A model generated the notes under the pieces. It made no database searches. It saw only the letters and a list, made by a program, of their open reading frames with translations, and had not been told where the DNA came from. Shown here piece after piece: positions 17,247-24,094 of a stretch of 64,000 bases of DNA. Numbering within the stretch: the first letter of the stretch is position 1; every line of letters begins with the position of its first letter. Position numbers and translations under genes: made by a program. Source of the DNA: Rhodobacteraceae bacterium UBA6213 (lineage in GTDB: Bacteria; Pseudomonadota; Alphaproteobacteria; Rhodobacterales; Rhodobacteraceae); NCBI GenBank assembly GCA_002421605.1, contig DISJ01000018.1:1-64000 (forward strand). Direction: 5' to 3'.

Positions 17247-17263
17247 TGATTGCAGTGCAATCA
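17247..17263. promoter_or_regulatory. Palindromic operator of the toxin-antitoxin/defence operon
   Basis: TGATTGCA-G-TGCAATCA, a perfect 8-bp inverted repeat around one G. It lies 35-51 bp before the antitoxin start, where an autoregulatory FitA-FitB complex would bind. If so, it controls the nuclease/helicase genes too. Confidence 0.65.
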
Positions 17264-17330
17264 AGATGCAGCGCACATTGTGATGGGCGCTGCTACCGCA
17301 AATTGAAAAGCTTCAAGCAGCACCCATGCT

Positions 17331-17999
17331 TTACCGGCGACGTGCGTGGTCCCACGGCCGCGCCTTCGGCATCGCTCCCGTCACCTCGATCTCGCGTAAC
17401 ATCCCGCCCGCCTCGAGCCCCTCCCGCACCCAACCCAACGCCTGCCACCAATCCTCATAACCGCGCCGCGCCGACGCAATCTGCTGCGGATGCGGTGAAA
17501 AGGTGACCGGGCAGGCCAGCACTTCGACCGTTCGCCACTTGCCGCGGGTAAGGACGCGCTCTGTGCCAACTACGATGGTTGTGGCCCGCTCGCCATGCTG
17601 GTTGCGCTTGAGCTCTACCGGCACGCAGCGCGGCACAGCGCCCGGCATCCAGTCGGGCGTCAGCCCAGCGCGGGCGAGCTCCGCCACCCGGATCGCCATG
17701 CGCTTGCCGCCAAGGCTGTCGGGGATACCGGCCACGGTGGCGGCGATCACCTCGGCGTCTTCGTGGGTGTAGCCGCCGATCTTGTGCTGGCCGCCGTCGA
17801 TCTTGCAGCCGAGCACTGCGCGTTGCAGCAGGACATATTCGAGCCCGAAGCCGAAACCCTCATCGGTCACATCCGTCGGCGGCGGCAGCTCCAGCTGCGC
17901 CTTTTCGACCCGGAATGCCCATTCCAACGCCGCCTGCACGCCAAGCGCGCGTTTGACGCGCCCGCCGCCCGCGCGGCCAATCCGCACCTGGATGCTCAT
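17331..17999 (-). CDS. Conserved prophage-type hypothetical protein
   Basis: A 222-residue protein of unknown function starting MSIQVRIGRAGGGRVKRAL. Recognisable stretches are GGYTHEDAEVIAATVAGIP and YEDWWQALGWVREGL. The C-terminal part is closely matched by the partial gene at 63777-64000 (shared YEDWWQALGWVREGL), so the window holds two paralogues. It is the last gene of an overlapping run (19960 to 17331) with an AlpA-like HTH protein, a VRR-NUC protein and a replication-type HTH protein, all phage-like. The start is the ATG at 17999, 26 bp after the preceding stop. No catalytic motif is seen. Confidence 0.7.
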   Translation of the reverse strand: MSIQVRIGRAGGGRVKRALGVQAALEWAFRVEKAQLELPPPTDVTDEGFGFGLEYVLLQRAVLGCKIDGGQHKIGGYTHEDAEVIAATVAGIPDSLGGKRMAIRVAELARAGLTPDWMPGAVPRCVPVELKRNQHGERATTIVVGTERVLTRGKWRTVEVLACPVTFSPHPQQIASARRGYEDWWQALGWVREGLEAGGMLREIEVTGAMPKARPWDHARRR

Positions 18000-18025
18000 G
18001 GCTGCAATCCCATGTTGGTTGCCAT

Positions 18026-19075
18026 TCACCGCACCCCGCGCTGGCGCAGGCGCTCTGACGTCACGAGGCCGCGGGCCAACATGGCGTTGCGCATGGTGTT
18101 GGAGATCATGCTGGCGGGAAGGTAATCGTCGGAATTGACGAGGTGGGCGTAATAGGCCGCCAGTTCGTCGGCGTTGGGTCGGGGGGCGTCCGCGCATTTC
18201 TGACGTCGGGTTTCGCCTCCGCCGCGGCCATTGCTGGTGATTGGACCAATCACCGCCGTGGTTACGTTGGTCTGCTTGAGGCACTGGGCAGCGCGCTGCA
18301 TGACGCGATCGAGCGCCTTGGGGCCATCGGGCGGTTCCGGGTGCTCGTGGCGCGAGGTTTCGGCGGTGGCGACGATCTCCGCCTCGGTGAGCCCCAGCTC
18401 GTCGCGCCAGCGCTGGACGTGCAGCCGGGGAGGCATGCCTTGCCACCAGCCGGGCAGGGCGGCGGGATCGAGGCCCAGCGCTGCGAGCAACTCCCCGAAA
18501 ACCTCACCGGAAATCGCCTCGCGCGCTTGCGCGCCCTCCTCCTCCTTTACTGGTTCTCTTAGAGGTTCCCTTACAAGGTTAGTGTCCGGAATTCGGACAC
18601 GGCTTTGGCGATTTTCCGGACACGGGATCCCGGCAAAATCGGACACGGCTTCCGTGCCAACCCCGTGTCCGAATTCCGGACACGGCCCTGTGTCGGACAG
18701 GTCATCGGCGCTGGAACCACCTGCGCCATCGACGTTTTCCTCAGCGGCCTCGCCCCCGTGTCCGACTTCCGGACACGGGACCACATCCACTGGCGTGAAC
18801 CCCGGCTCGAAGCCCAGAATGTAGCGGGTCGGCAGCTGGCGCTTGGTGACAGGATCAAGCCGCGGCACCCGGCGCAGCAGTCCCACGATCTCGAGCTGGC
18901 CGAGGTGGTCGTTCAGCGTCGAGCGGCTGATCTCGCAATCATCGGCGAGACGCTCCTGCGAGGGGAAGCAGCCATAATCCGGGTTGAACCGGTCGCAAAG
19001 GTGCCAGAGCACGATCTTGGTCGTGGGCTTCAACCCGCGCTGCTTGATCGCCCAGTTGGTGGCTTCGTGGCTCAT
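18026..19075 (-). CDS. Helix-turn-helix replication-initiator-like phage protein
   Basis: A 349-residue protein. The N-terminal 95 residues form a winged-helix domain (TKIVLWHLCDRFNPDYGCFP, then ERLADDCEISRSTLNDHLGQL), as in phage O-like replication proteins. A low-complexity linker (about residues 100-165) repeats PCPEVGHG/PCPEFGHG, and a C-terminal domain follows (GWWQGMPPRLHVQRWRDELG). The linker DNA carries GTGTCCG-N5-CGGACAC iterons (18582-18776), as phage lambda keeps its origin iterons inside gene O. The start overlaps the VRR-NUC stop by 4 bp. An initiator role is inferred from domain order plus iterons; a plain transcription factor is the alternative. Confidence 0.7.
   Translation of the reverse strand: MSHEATNWAIKQRGLKPTTKIVLWHLCDRFNPDYGCFPSQERLADDCEISRSTLNDHLGQLEIVGLLRRVPRLDPVTKRQLPTRYILGFEPGFTPVDVVPCPEVGHGGEAAEENVDGAGGSSADDLSDTGPCPEFGHGVGTEAVSDFAGIPCPENRQSRVRIPDTNLVREPLREPVKEEEGAQAREAISGEVFGELLAALGLDPAALPGWWQGMPPRLHVQRWRDELGLTEAEIVATAETSRHEHPEPPDGPKALDRVMQRAAQCLKQTNVTTAVIGPITSNGRGGGETRRQKCADAPRPNADELAAYYAHLVNSDDYLPASMISNTMRNAMLARGLVTSERLRQRGVR
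18582..18776. repeat. Iteron cluster GTGTCCG-N5-CGGACAC inside the initiator-like gene
   Basis: Three full 19-bp dyads at 18582-18600, 18665-18683 and 18758-18776, with spacers GAATT, AATTC and ACTTC, and half-sites between them (for example CGGACAC near 18618 and 18640, and GTGTCGGACA near 18689). Two of the three spacers are identical on opposite strands. Regular iterons within a replication-type gene suggest an origin or an autoregulatory array. Confidence 0.7.
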
Positions 19076-19467
19076 GGCGCGGGCCTCCGCGTCGGACTGG
19101 CAATGCGCGTGGTGAACCCGTGATCCGCCAGCGCGCCCAGCGCATCGTCGAGTGAACGCACCAGCGCCCAGCCGAAGCCTTGCGCCAGTACCGCGTCGCG
19201 AAACGCTTCCTGCTCGGGGCGCAGGCGGCCCTTAGGCGCCTTCAGCTCGAGGAAGAGCACTCGCCCGTCGCAAAGCACCATGAGATCGGCAAACCCGGCG
19301 TGCACACCCATGCCGACCAGGATCGCCTGGCGCTTGGCCCCGCGGGGTCCGGCCTCGGTCACCTCGTTGGCGCAATGGTGGATGATGGCGGTGCGGGGGA
19401 GAATGAACCGCAGCGCCTGCACCACCGCGCGCTGAAGATCGGCTTCGGACGTGCCGCGGCGCATCAT
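19072..19467 (-). CDS. VRR-NUC domain nuclease
   Basis: A 131-residue protein. The VRR-NUC signature is clear: GFADLMVL (Asp), LFLELKAPKGRLRPEQ (E-x-K) and a downstream Gln/Glu helix, with an upstream TEAGPRGAKRQAI segment. Stand-alone VRR-NUC proteins occur in many phages and act as structure-specific or junction nucleases in replication or recombination. It overlaps both neighbours by 4 bp (ATGA), so the run is translationally coupled. Confidence 0.85.
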   Translation of the reverse strand: MMRRGTSEADLQRAVVQALRFILPRTAIIHHCANEVTEAGPRGAKRQAILVGMGVHAGFADLMVLCDGRVLFLELKAPKGRLRPEQEAFRDAVLAQGFGWALVRSLDDALGALADHGFTTRIASPTRRPAP

Positions 19468-19706
19468 TGCCCGGCCCTCCCCTGGTCCTCGCGCTGGGCG
19501 CGCCGAACCGGGCGCCGCGCATCGATCACCAGCTGCAGCACCCGCGCCTCCTCGCGCTCGGCCGGGCTCTCGCCATGGGCAATCAGCACCTCACAGGCGA
19601 GGCGGATCAGATGGTCACTGTGATGCGCAACATCGGCGACGACGGCGCGGGCCTCGGCGAGGCGCTCGGCGGGCCAGTCGGTGTTGCGGGGCTGGCGGCA
19701 CATCAC
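19464..19706 (-). CDS. Small hypothetical protein of the phage-type operon
   Basis: An 80-residue ORF starting MMCRQPRNTDWPAERLAEA, largely helical and charged, with no recognised motif. It overlaps the HTH gene upstream and the VRR-NUC gene downstream by 4 bp each, which is the main reason to accept it. Confidence 0.65.
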   Translation of the reverse strand: MMCRQPRNTDWPAERLAEARAVVADVAHHSDHLIRLACEVLIAHGESPAEREEARVLQLVIDARRPVRRAQREDQGRAGQ

Positions 19707-19960
19707 CGACGCCCTCCGGCCCGGCGACGGCGCGGCGCGGCCAATTCCTGCTCCTCGAGCCAGGCCTCGATCGCGGCGCGGCGATAGTAGACCTTGCGCC
19801 CAGCGCGAACGCAGGGTGGTCCGAGGCGCTGCGCCTCCCAGCGGCGCAGAGTGTCGACCGACAGGCCGAGTTCCAGCGCAAGATCAAGACGGCTGATCCA
19901 GCCGACCAGAAGGGCACGGGGTCTTTCGGTCGGGTCTGGCATCGATCCGAGATGCGGCAT
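19703..19960 (-). CDS. AlpA/excisionase-like helix-turn-helix protein
   Basis: An 85-residue protein with the MerR/excisionase-type HTH stretch LALELGLSVDTLRRWEAQRLGPP, then RAGRKVYYRRAAIEAWLEEQ, typical of AlpA- or Xis-like factors. It is the first gene of the minus-strand phage-type run and diverges from the integrase across a 578-bp region with a long inverted repeat. It probably regulates the run or directs excision. Confidence 0.8.
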   Translation of the reverse strand: MPHLGSMPDPTERPRALLVGWISRLDLALELGLSVDTLRRWEAQRLGPPCVRAGRKVYYRRAAIEAWLEEQELAAPRRRRAGGRR

Positions 19961-20032
19961 CGGGGTCTCCCTGATCTGGCCCCGTTGACGTTTTGTCGGG
20001 GGGCGTTGCAGGAGTAGTGAGCGCAGGGCCCG

Positions 20033-20473
20033 AGGGGTGGCGGGAAGGCGGAGGGTGGCAGTGAAACTGACACCCTCGCGCCACCCCTTGTTTTATTGGG
20101 CATTCCGGGTCGGGGAGGGCGGCGTGGGGCGCGAGACGCACGGCCGCCGGGATGGCGAAACACGCGCCAAAACGGCATTCAGCTGCGAACAGCCGGATTT
20201 ACCGCCGCTTTTCAGCGTTTGGCGGGCATTGCGGGGGTGGCAACCGGCACGGCGCCCCTGCCACCCACTGAATTCCAAGGCGATTTACAATTCCGGGGCC
20301 GCAAGTGGCCGCGCGTTGCGGCCAGACGGTGCCGATTCGACTGAGTTGGAGGCCATTCCGTGCGGTCGCCGTGACCGGCGCTCGCCCCGCCCAGCGCCAA
20401 GACGCCAATAAAACAAGGGGTGGCACGGGGGCGGCAGACTCACTGCCACCTTCCGCCTCCCTGCCACCCGGAT
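20033..20473. repeat. Long imperfect inverted repeat between divergent HTH and integrase genes
   Basis: Arms at about 20033-20099 and 20405-20473 are inverted copies. The inner 20 bp (20080-20099 and 20405-20424, ending TTGTTTTATTGG / CCAATAAAACAA) match perfectly, and the outer parts share GGTGGCAG and GGAGGCGG-type blocks. GGTGGCA motifs recur at least six times in the region. It is an intergenic regulatory or recombination region of the element. Confidence 0.7.
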
Positions 20474-20538
20474 CGTCATGTTTGGCTTGATAGTGCCCCG
20501 AAACCACGCCTCATGTCGGAGGCAACGAGGACCAACTC

Positions 20539-21804
20539 ATGCCCGAACGCATCAAGCTGACCGAGAAGGTGCTCCGCGACGCCGCGCCGGAGGTGGGACG
20601 GGACTACCAGATCTTCGACACCGACCTGCGCGGCTTTGCGGTCTGCATTTATCGCAGCGGCGGGCGGGCCTTCACGCTCGATTATCGCCATGCCGGGCGC
20701 CAGCGCCGGATGACCTTCGGGCGCTGGCCGGAGTGGTCGGTGACGGCGGCGCGCGAGCGCGCGAAGGAGCTCCGCCGCGAAATCGATGCCGGGGGCGATC
20801 CGCTCGCCCAGCGCGCGGCGAAGCGCGCGGCACCACGCATGACCGACCTGATCGATCGCTACAGCTCCGAACATCTGCCAAAGCTTGCACTGCACAACAT
20901 GGCCGACCAGAAATCGGTGCTCACAAAGATGGTGGCGCCAGTCTGGGGCAGCAAGCTCGTGGCCGAGATCACCGCGAGCGATGTCGACAAGCTGCTGAAC
21001 CGGGTGGCGGCGGGGAGGGCGCGGCCGCACAAGGAAAAACCCAACAACCGGGCGCGCAAGCTGCAAGGCTCGAAGCCCACGCCGGTGCGTGCCAACCGGG
21101 TTGGCGAGATCCTGCGCAAGATGTTCACGCTGGCGGTCGAGTGGCGCTGGCGCGAGGATAACCCCGCCCAGCGCTTTCACCGCCGCACCGAAACTCCGCG
21201 CGAGCGGTTCCTCTCGAAAGAAGAGATCGCGAACCTCGCCGCAGCGCTCGATGCCGCCGAGGACCGGCGCGGGGCCGACATCATCCGGCTTTGCATGCTG
21301 ACCGGGGCGCGGCTCGGCGAGGTGCGGCAGGCGCGGTTCGAGCAGTTCAACCTCGAGCATCTGAGCTGGTCAAAGCCGCCCACGATGACGAAACAGCGCC
21401 GCGCGCATCGGGTGCCGATCTCGGACGAGACCGCGGCGATCGTGCGCCAGCGCCAGCTGGTGGTGCCGCGCGGCACACCATGGCTCTTTCCGGGCGACAC
21501 CCCTGGCCAGCCGGTGCAGGAGGTGCGGCGCTTCTGGGCGCAGATCCAGAAGCAGGTCGGGCTGCAGGATGTGCGCATCCACGATCTGCGCCATACCTTC
21601 GCATCCTTGCTGGTCAGCGGCGGCGCCTCGCTCGAGATGATCGGCAAGCTCTTGGGCCACAGCCAGATGCAGACCACCCTGCGCTATGCGCATCTGATGG
21701 ACTCGCCGCTGCGTGCGGGCGTCGATGCAGTGGCAAGTGCGTTTCGCCCGAAACCGCGGCTGGTGCATGACGCGGGCGAGGCGGGCGAGCGCAGAACCGC
21801 CTGA
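20539..21804 (+). CDS. Tyrosine-type site-specific integrase (P4-like, Arm-DNA-binding N-terminus)
   Basis: A 421-residue recombinase with all catalytic positions readable: R258 (TGARLGEV), H348 and R351 in HDLRH, H374 (LLGHSQ) and nucleophile Y383 (TTLRYAHL). The N-terminal 100 residues are the P4-type arm-binding domain (RGFAVCIYRSGGRAFTLDY). It would integrate and excise the surrounding element. No intact tRNA lies directly beside it. The nearest att-like scar is the fMet fragment at 28460-28507, 6.7 kb downstream. The gene looks intact. Confidence 0.92.
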   Translation: MPERIKLTEKVLRDAAPEVGRDYQIFDTDLRGFAVCIYRSGGRAFTLDYRHAGRQRRMTFGRWPEWSVTAARERAKELRREIDAGGDPLAQRAAKRAAPRMTDLIDRYSSEHLPKLALHNMADQKSVLTKMVAPVWGSKLVAEITASDVDKLLNRVAAGRARPHKEKPNNRARKLQGSKPTPVRANRVGEILRKMFTLAVEWRWREDNPAQRFHRRTETPRERFLSKEEIANLAAALDAAEDRRGADIIRLCMLTGARLGEVRQARFEQFNLEHLSWSKPPTMTKQRRAHRVPISDETAAIVRQRQLVVPRGTPWLFPGDTPGQPVQEVRRFWAQIQKQVGLQDVRIHDLRHTFASLLVSGGASLEMIGKLLGHSQMQTTLRYAHLMDSPLRAGVDAVASAFRPKPRLVHDAGEAGERRTA

Positions 21805-21844
21805 GGTGGTCGGCGCGGGGTCGGTGCGGCCATGCGTCTGGCGC

Positions 21845-22444
21845 CTATGCCTCATCGCGGCGCAGCTCTCGCCAGATCGGCGTGATCCGGCGCCGGATGC
21901 TGCGGTCGTCGGGCATTCTGGCGCCCTCTGTGTTATCCGCGAACCAGTCCTGCATCTCGGCGACGAGCTCGGCTTGGGTTGCGGGCAGGCCCCGATCGTG
22001 GATGCGCCGGATCAGCGCGACGTTCATCCCCTCCCAGTCGTAGGGCGTGGAGGCGCCTTGCCCGCCTCCGACGCGGCGCACCATGTCGTTCTCTTCTTCG
22101 AAGGCATGCACCTCCTCGGCCAGGATCAGCAGATCGTCGATCGCGACGGGGATGCCAGTTGCAGGATCGGTGACGAGCAGCCAATCCTGTCGCCCGACAG
22201 GCTGGATGCGGCGGAGCTTTCCTTCCGCGGGACCAGTACCGCTGCGGCGAAAAAGCGGAAGCAGTTCCATCGGAGCAATGGTGATTTGACCTGAGATGAT
22301 CTCGCTGCCGCAGTGCACCGGTTCGATGCCGGTCATGATCCTGAACTTGCCCACCGCAGCCCAGCCCGCAATGTCGGCGATGGTGCAGCCCCAACGGGCG
22401 GATGCTTCGTGCAGGGTAAAGAATACGCGCGGCGGCAATCCCAT
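21845..22444 (-). CDS. Hypothetical protein of the integrative element
   Basis: A 199-residue protein starting MGLPPRVFFTLHEASARWGCT, with a HTH-like N-terminus (EASARWGCTIADIAGWAAVGKF) and a C-terminal stretch (DRGLPATQAELVAEMQDWF) resembling the C-terminus of phage-associated regulators. AGGAGG lies upstream of the ATG at 22444. It faces the integrase end to end, 41 bp apart. It is possibly a DNA-binding regulator; the family is not recognised. Confidence 0.65.
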   Translation of the reverse strand: MGLPPRVFFTLHEASARWGCTIADIAGWAAVGKFRIMTGIEPVHCGSEIISGQITIAPMELLPLFRRSGTGPAEGKLRRIQPVGRQDWLLVTDPATGIPVAIDDLLILAEEVHAFEEENDMVRRVGGGQGASTPYDWEGMNVALIRRIHDRGLPATQAELVAEMQDWFADNTEGARMPDDRSIRRRITPIWRELRRDEA

Positions 22445-22878
22445 GGTCAATCATCCTCCTCTCGAGAGAGGACAGGCGCCACTCAAACCGCTCGCAGCCC
22501 GTGCCTTTCCAGCCCGGGAAAAGTGATCGGAGGCAACGTCGATCCGCGCGCCAGGGCGCCTCGACCTTGCTGCAAATTGTCTTCCGATAGACCTGTTATG
22601 CTTTTGGTTGAGGTCTGCTCTCCTCAGGGGCGCAGGCTGCAACGGGTCCCGATTCGGTGCAAGAGGCGCGAGCGACAGTGGCGGCGGTCAGAGACCGGAC
22701 GGGGACAGGTCCGAGCGCCGCAGCTACGCCCAGCGCAACTCCGAATTTGCTGCGCGGAATAGCCATTGGAAGGCCCGTGCGGCAGTCCGGCGAGCGCCGC
22801 TGCCAGCAGCTGCGACATTTTGCGCCGGGTCGTTTCGGTCCGGGATTTTGCCTGTCTGCACGGCATCGCCGCTCCCTC
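22445..22878. other. Intergenic stretch without a supported gene
   Basis: A 434-bp interval between a minus-strand hypothetical gene and the operator of the nucleotidyltransferase gene. A minus-strand ORF (22596-22889, 97 codons) begins inside the operator, but its Arg/Pro/Cys-rich sequence looks non-coding. A small divergently encoded partner cannot be excluded. Confidence 0.4.
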
Positions 22879-22945
22879 TTGTTCAACAATCTTGATTGCG
22901 GTTGAACAAATCCGTATGTTCAACGCGACAGAGAAGTGTTGAACA
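22879..22945. promoter_or_regulatory. Four-copy TTGTTCAAC operator cluster
   Basis: TTGTTCAAC (22879-22887), its inverse GTTGAACAA (22901-22909), TGTTCAAC (22917-22924) and inverse GTTGAACA (22938-22945). The last overlaps the start codon of the nucleotidyltransferase gene. Alternating orientation makes two dyads, as expected for a dimeric repressor. Confidence 0.65.
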
Positions 22946-23967
22946 TGACCCTCGACCGCCACTCCCCCACCGCCCATGCCGCCTGGCACGATCTGCTGCG
23001 GCTGCTGCTCGATGATTGCATGTCCGATCTTCGCGGTACCCCAACCCGTGTCGAGCGCGGCGGCAAGCACTATTGGTACGACAGCTACCGTGTCGGCACC
23101 GAGGTGCGCAAAGCCTATATCGGCGAGGAAGCGCCCGAGCTTCTGGCCCGGATCGAGCGGCACCGCGAGCTAAAGACCGAGGCCGAGGCCCGCGCCGCTG
23201 AGCGGGCACGGCTGGTGCGGATTCTGCGCGCCGAACGCTTCATGGGCATCGATGCCGCCAGCGGCAGCCTGCTTGCGGCGATGGCCAAGGCAGGCGTGTT
23301 CAGGCTGGGCGGCACCCTGGTCGGCACGCAGGCCTTCCGCCTCTACGAGGGCGAGCTTGGTGTTCGCTACCGTTTCGACGATCTGGCGCAGACCGGCGAC
23401 ATTGACATCGCGAGCTTCGAGCGCCTGTCGCTGGTGCTCGATGATCAGGCGCAGCCCTCGGCGGCCGAGGTGCTGGCAGGCTTTGCATTCGATCCGGTGC
23501 CGAGCCTCACTGGTGACCAGACCTGGCGCTGGCGGCAGAGCAAGGGCAATGCGCTCGTTGAATTCCTCACGCCTGCCTTTGGCGAGGAAGGCCAGCGGCC
23601 CCTTGCCGCGCTCGGCGTCTCGGCGCAGGCGCTGCACCATCTGAACTACCTGATCGCCGAGCCGATCCCGGCCGCGGTGCTCTACCGCTCGGGCGTGCTG
23701 GTGCAGATCCCGCGCCCCGAGCGCTTCGCCATCCACAAGCTGATCGTCGCAGCGCGCCGCGAGGGTCGCGACCGGATCAAGGCATCGAAGGACCGCCGCC
23801 AGGCCGCGTTTCTGATCGAGGTGCTCGCCGAAGATCGGCCCGACGATCTGCGCGATGCCTATGCCGACGCGCTCTCGCGCGGGCCGAAATGGCGCGAGCG
23901 GATTGAGGCTACGCTCGGCAGGATGCCGGAGGTGGCGGGGAAGTTGCGGGGGGTGGCGTCAGAGTGA
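22945..23967 (+). CDS. GSU2403-family nucleotidyltransferase-fold protein
   Basis: A 340-residue protein. The central motif GGTLVGTQAFRLYEG followed by TGDIDIAS (Asp-x-Asp) matches the GSU2403/NTP_transf_8 nucleotidyltransferase fold. The C-terminal RFAIHKLIVAARR and KDRRQAAFLIEVL resemble the equivalent part of AbiEii-like proteins, where nucleotidyltransferases act as toxins. I chose ATG 22945 over GTG 22936 because the family N-terminus starts near here and the operator overlaps it. It may be a toxin-like or defence gene; direct evidence is only the fold. It is convergent with the STAND-like gene, 127 bp away. Confidence 0.8.
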   Translation: MTLDRHSPTAHAAWHDLLRLLLDDCMSDLRGTPTRVERGGKHYWYDSYRVGTEVRKAYIGEEAPELLARIERHRELKTEAEARAAERARLVRILRAERFMGIDAASGSLLAAMAKAGVFRLGGTLVGTQAFRLYEGELGVRYRFDDLAQTGDIDIASFERLSLVLDDQAQPSAAEVLAGFAFDPVPSLTGDQTWRWRQSKGNALVEFLTPAFGEEGQRPLAALGVSAQALHHLNYLIAEPIPAAVLYRSGVLVQIPRPERFAIHKLIVAARREGRDRIKASKDRRQAAFLIEVLAEDRPDDLRDAYADALSRGPKWRERIEATLGRMPEVAGKLRGVASE

Positions 23968-24094
23968 GGGGGTAGGGGGAAGAGGTTGTTGCGGGGAGGG
24001 CTGTGTGTGGATTCGACCCTTTCCTGTTATTCAAAGACCAAAGGGTGTGTAGCCGCTCCGGTTCTAAAAGCAGACATGGCATATCTGAGGAAAG

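Noticed and set aside
22596..22889. Minus-strand ORF starting inside the TTGTTCAAC operator, possible antitoxin
   Set aside because: Arg/Pro/Cys-rich with no domain; kept only as a remote possibility.
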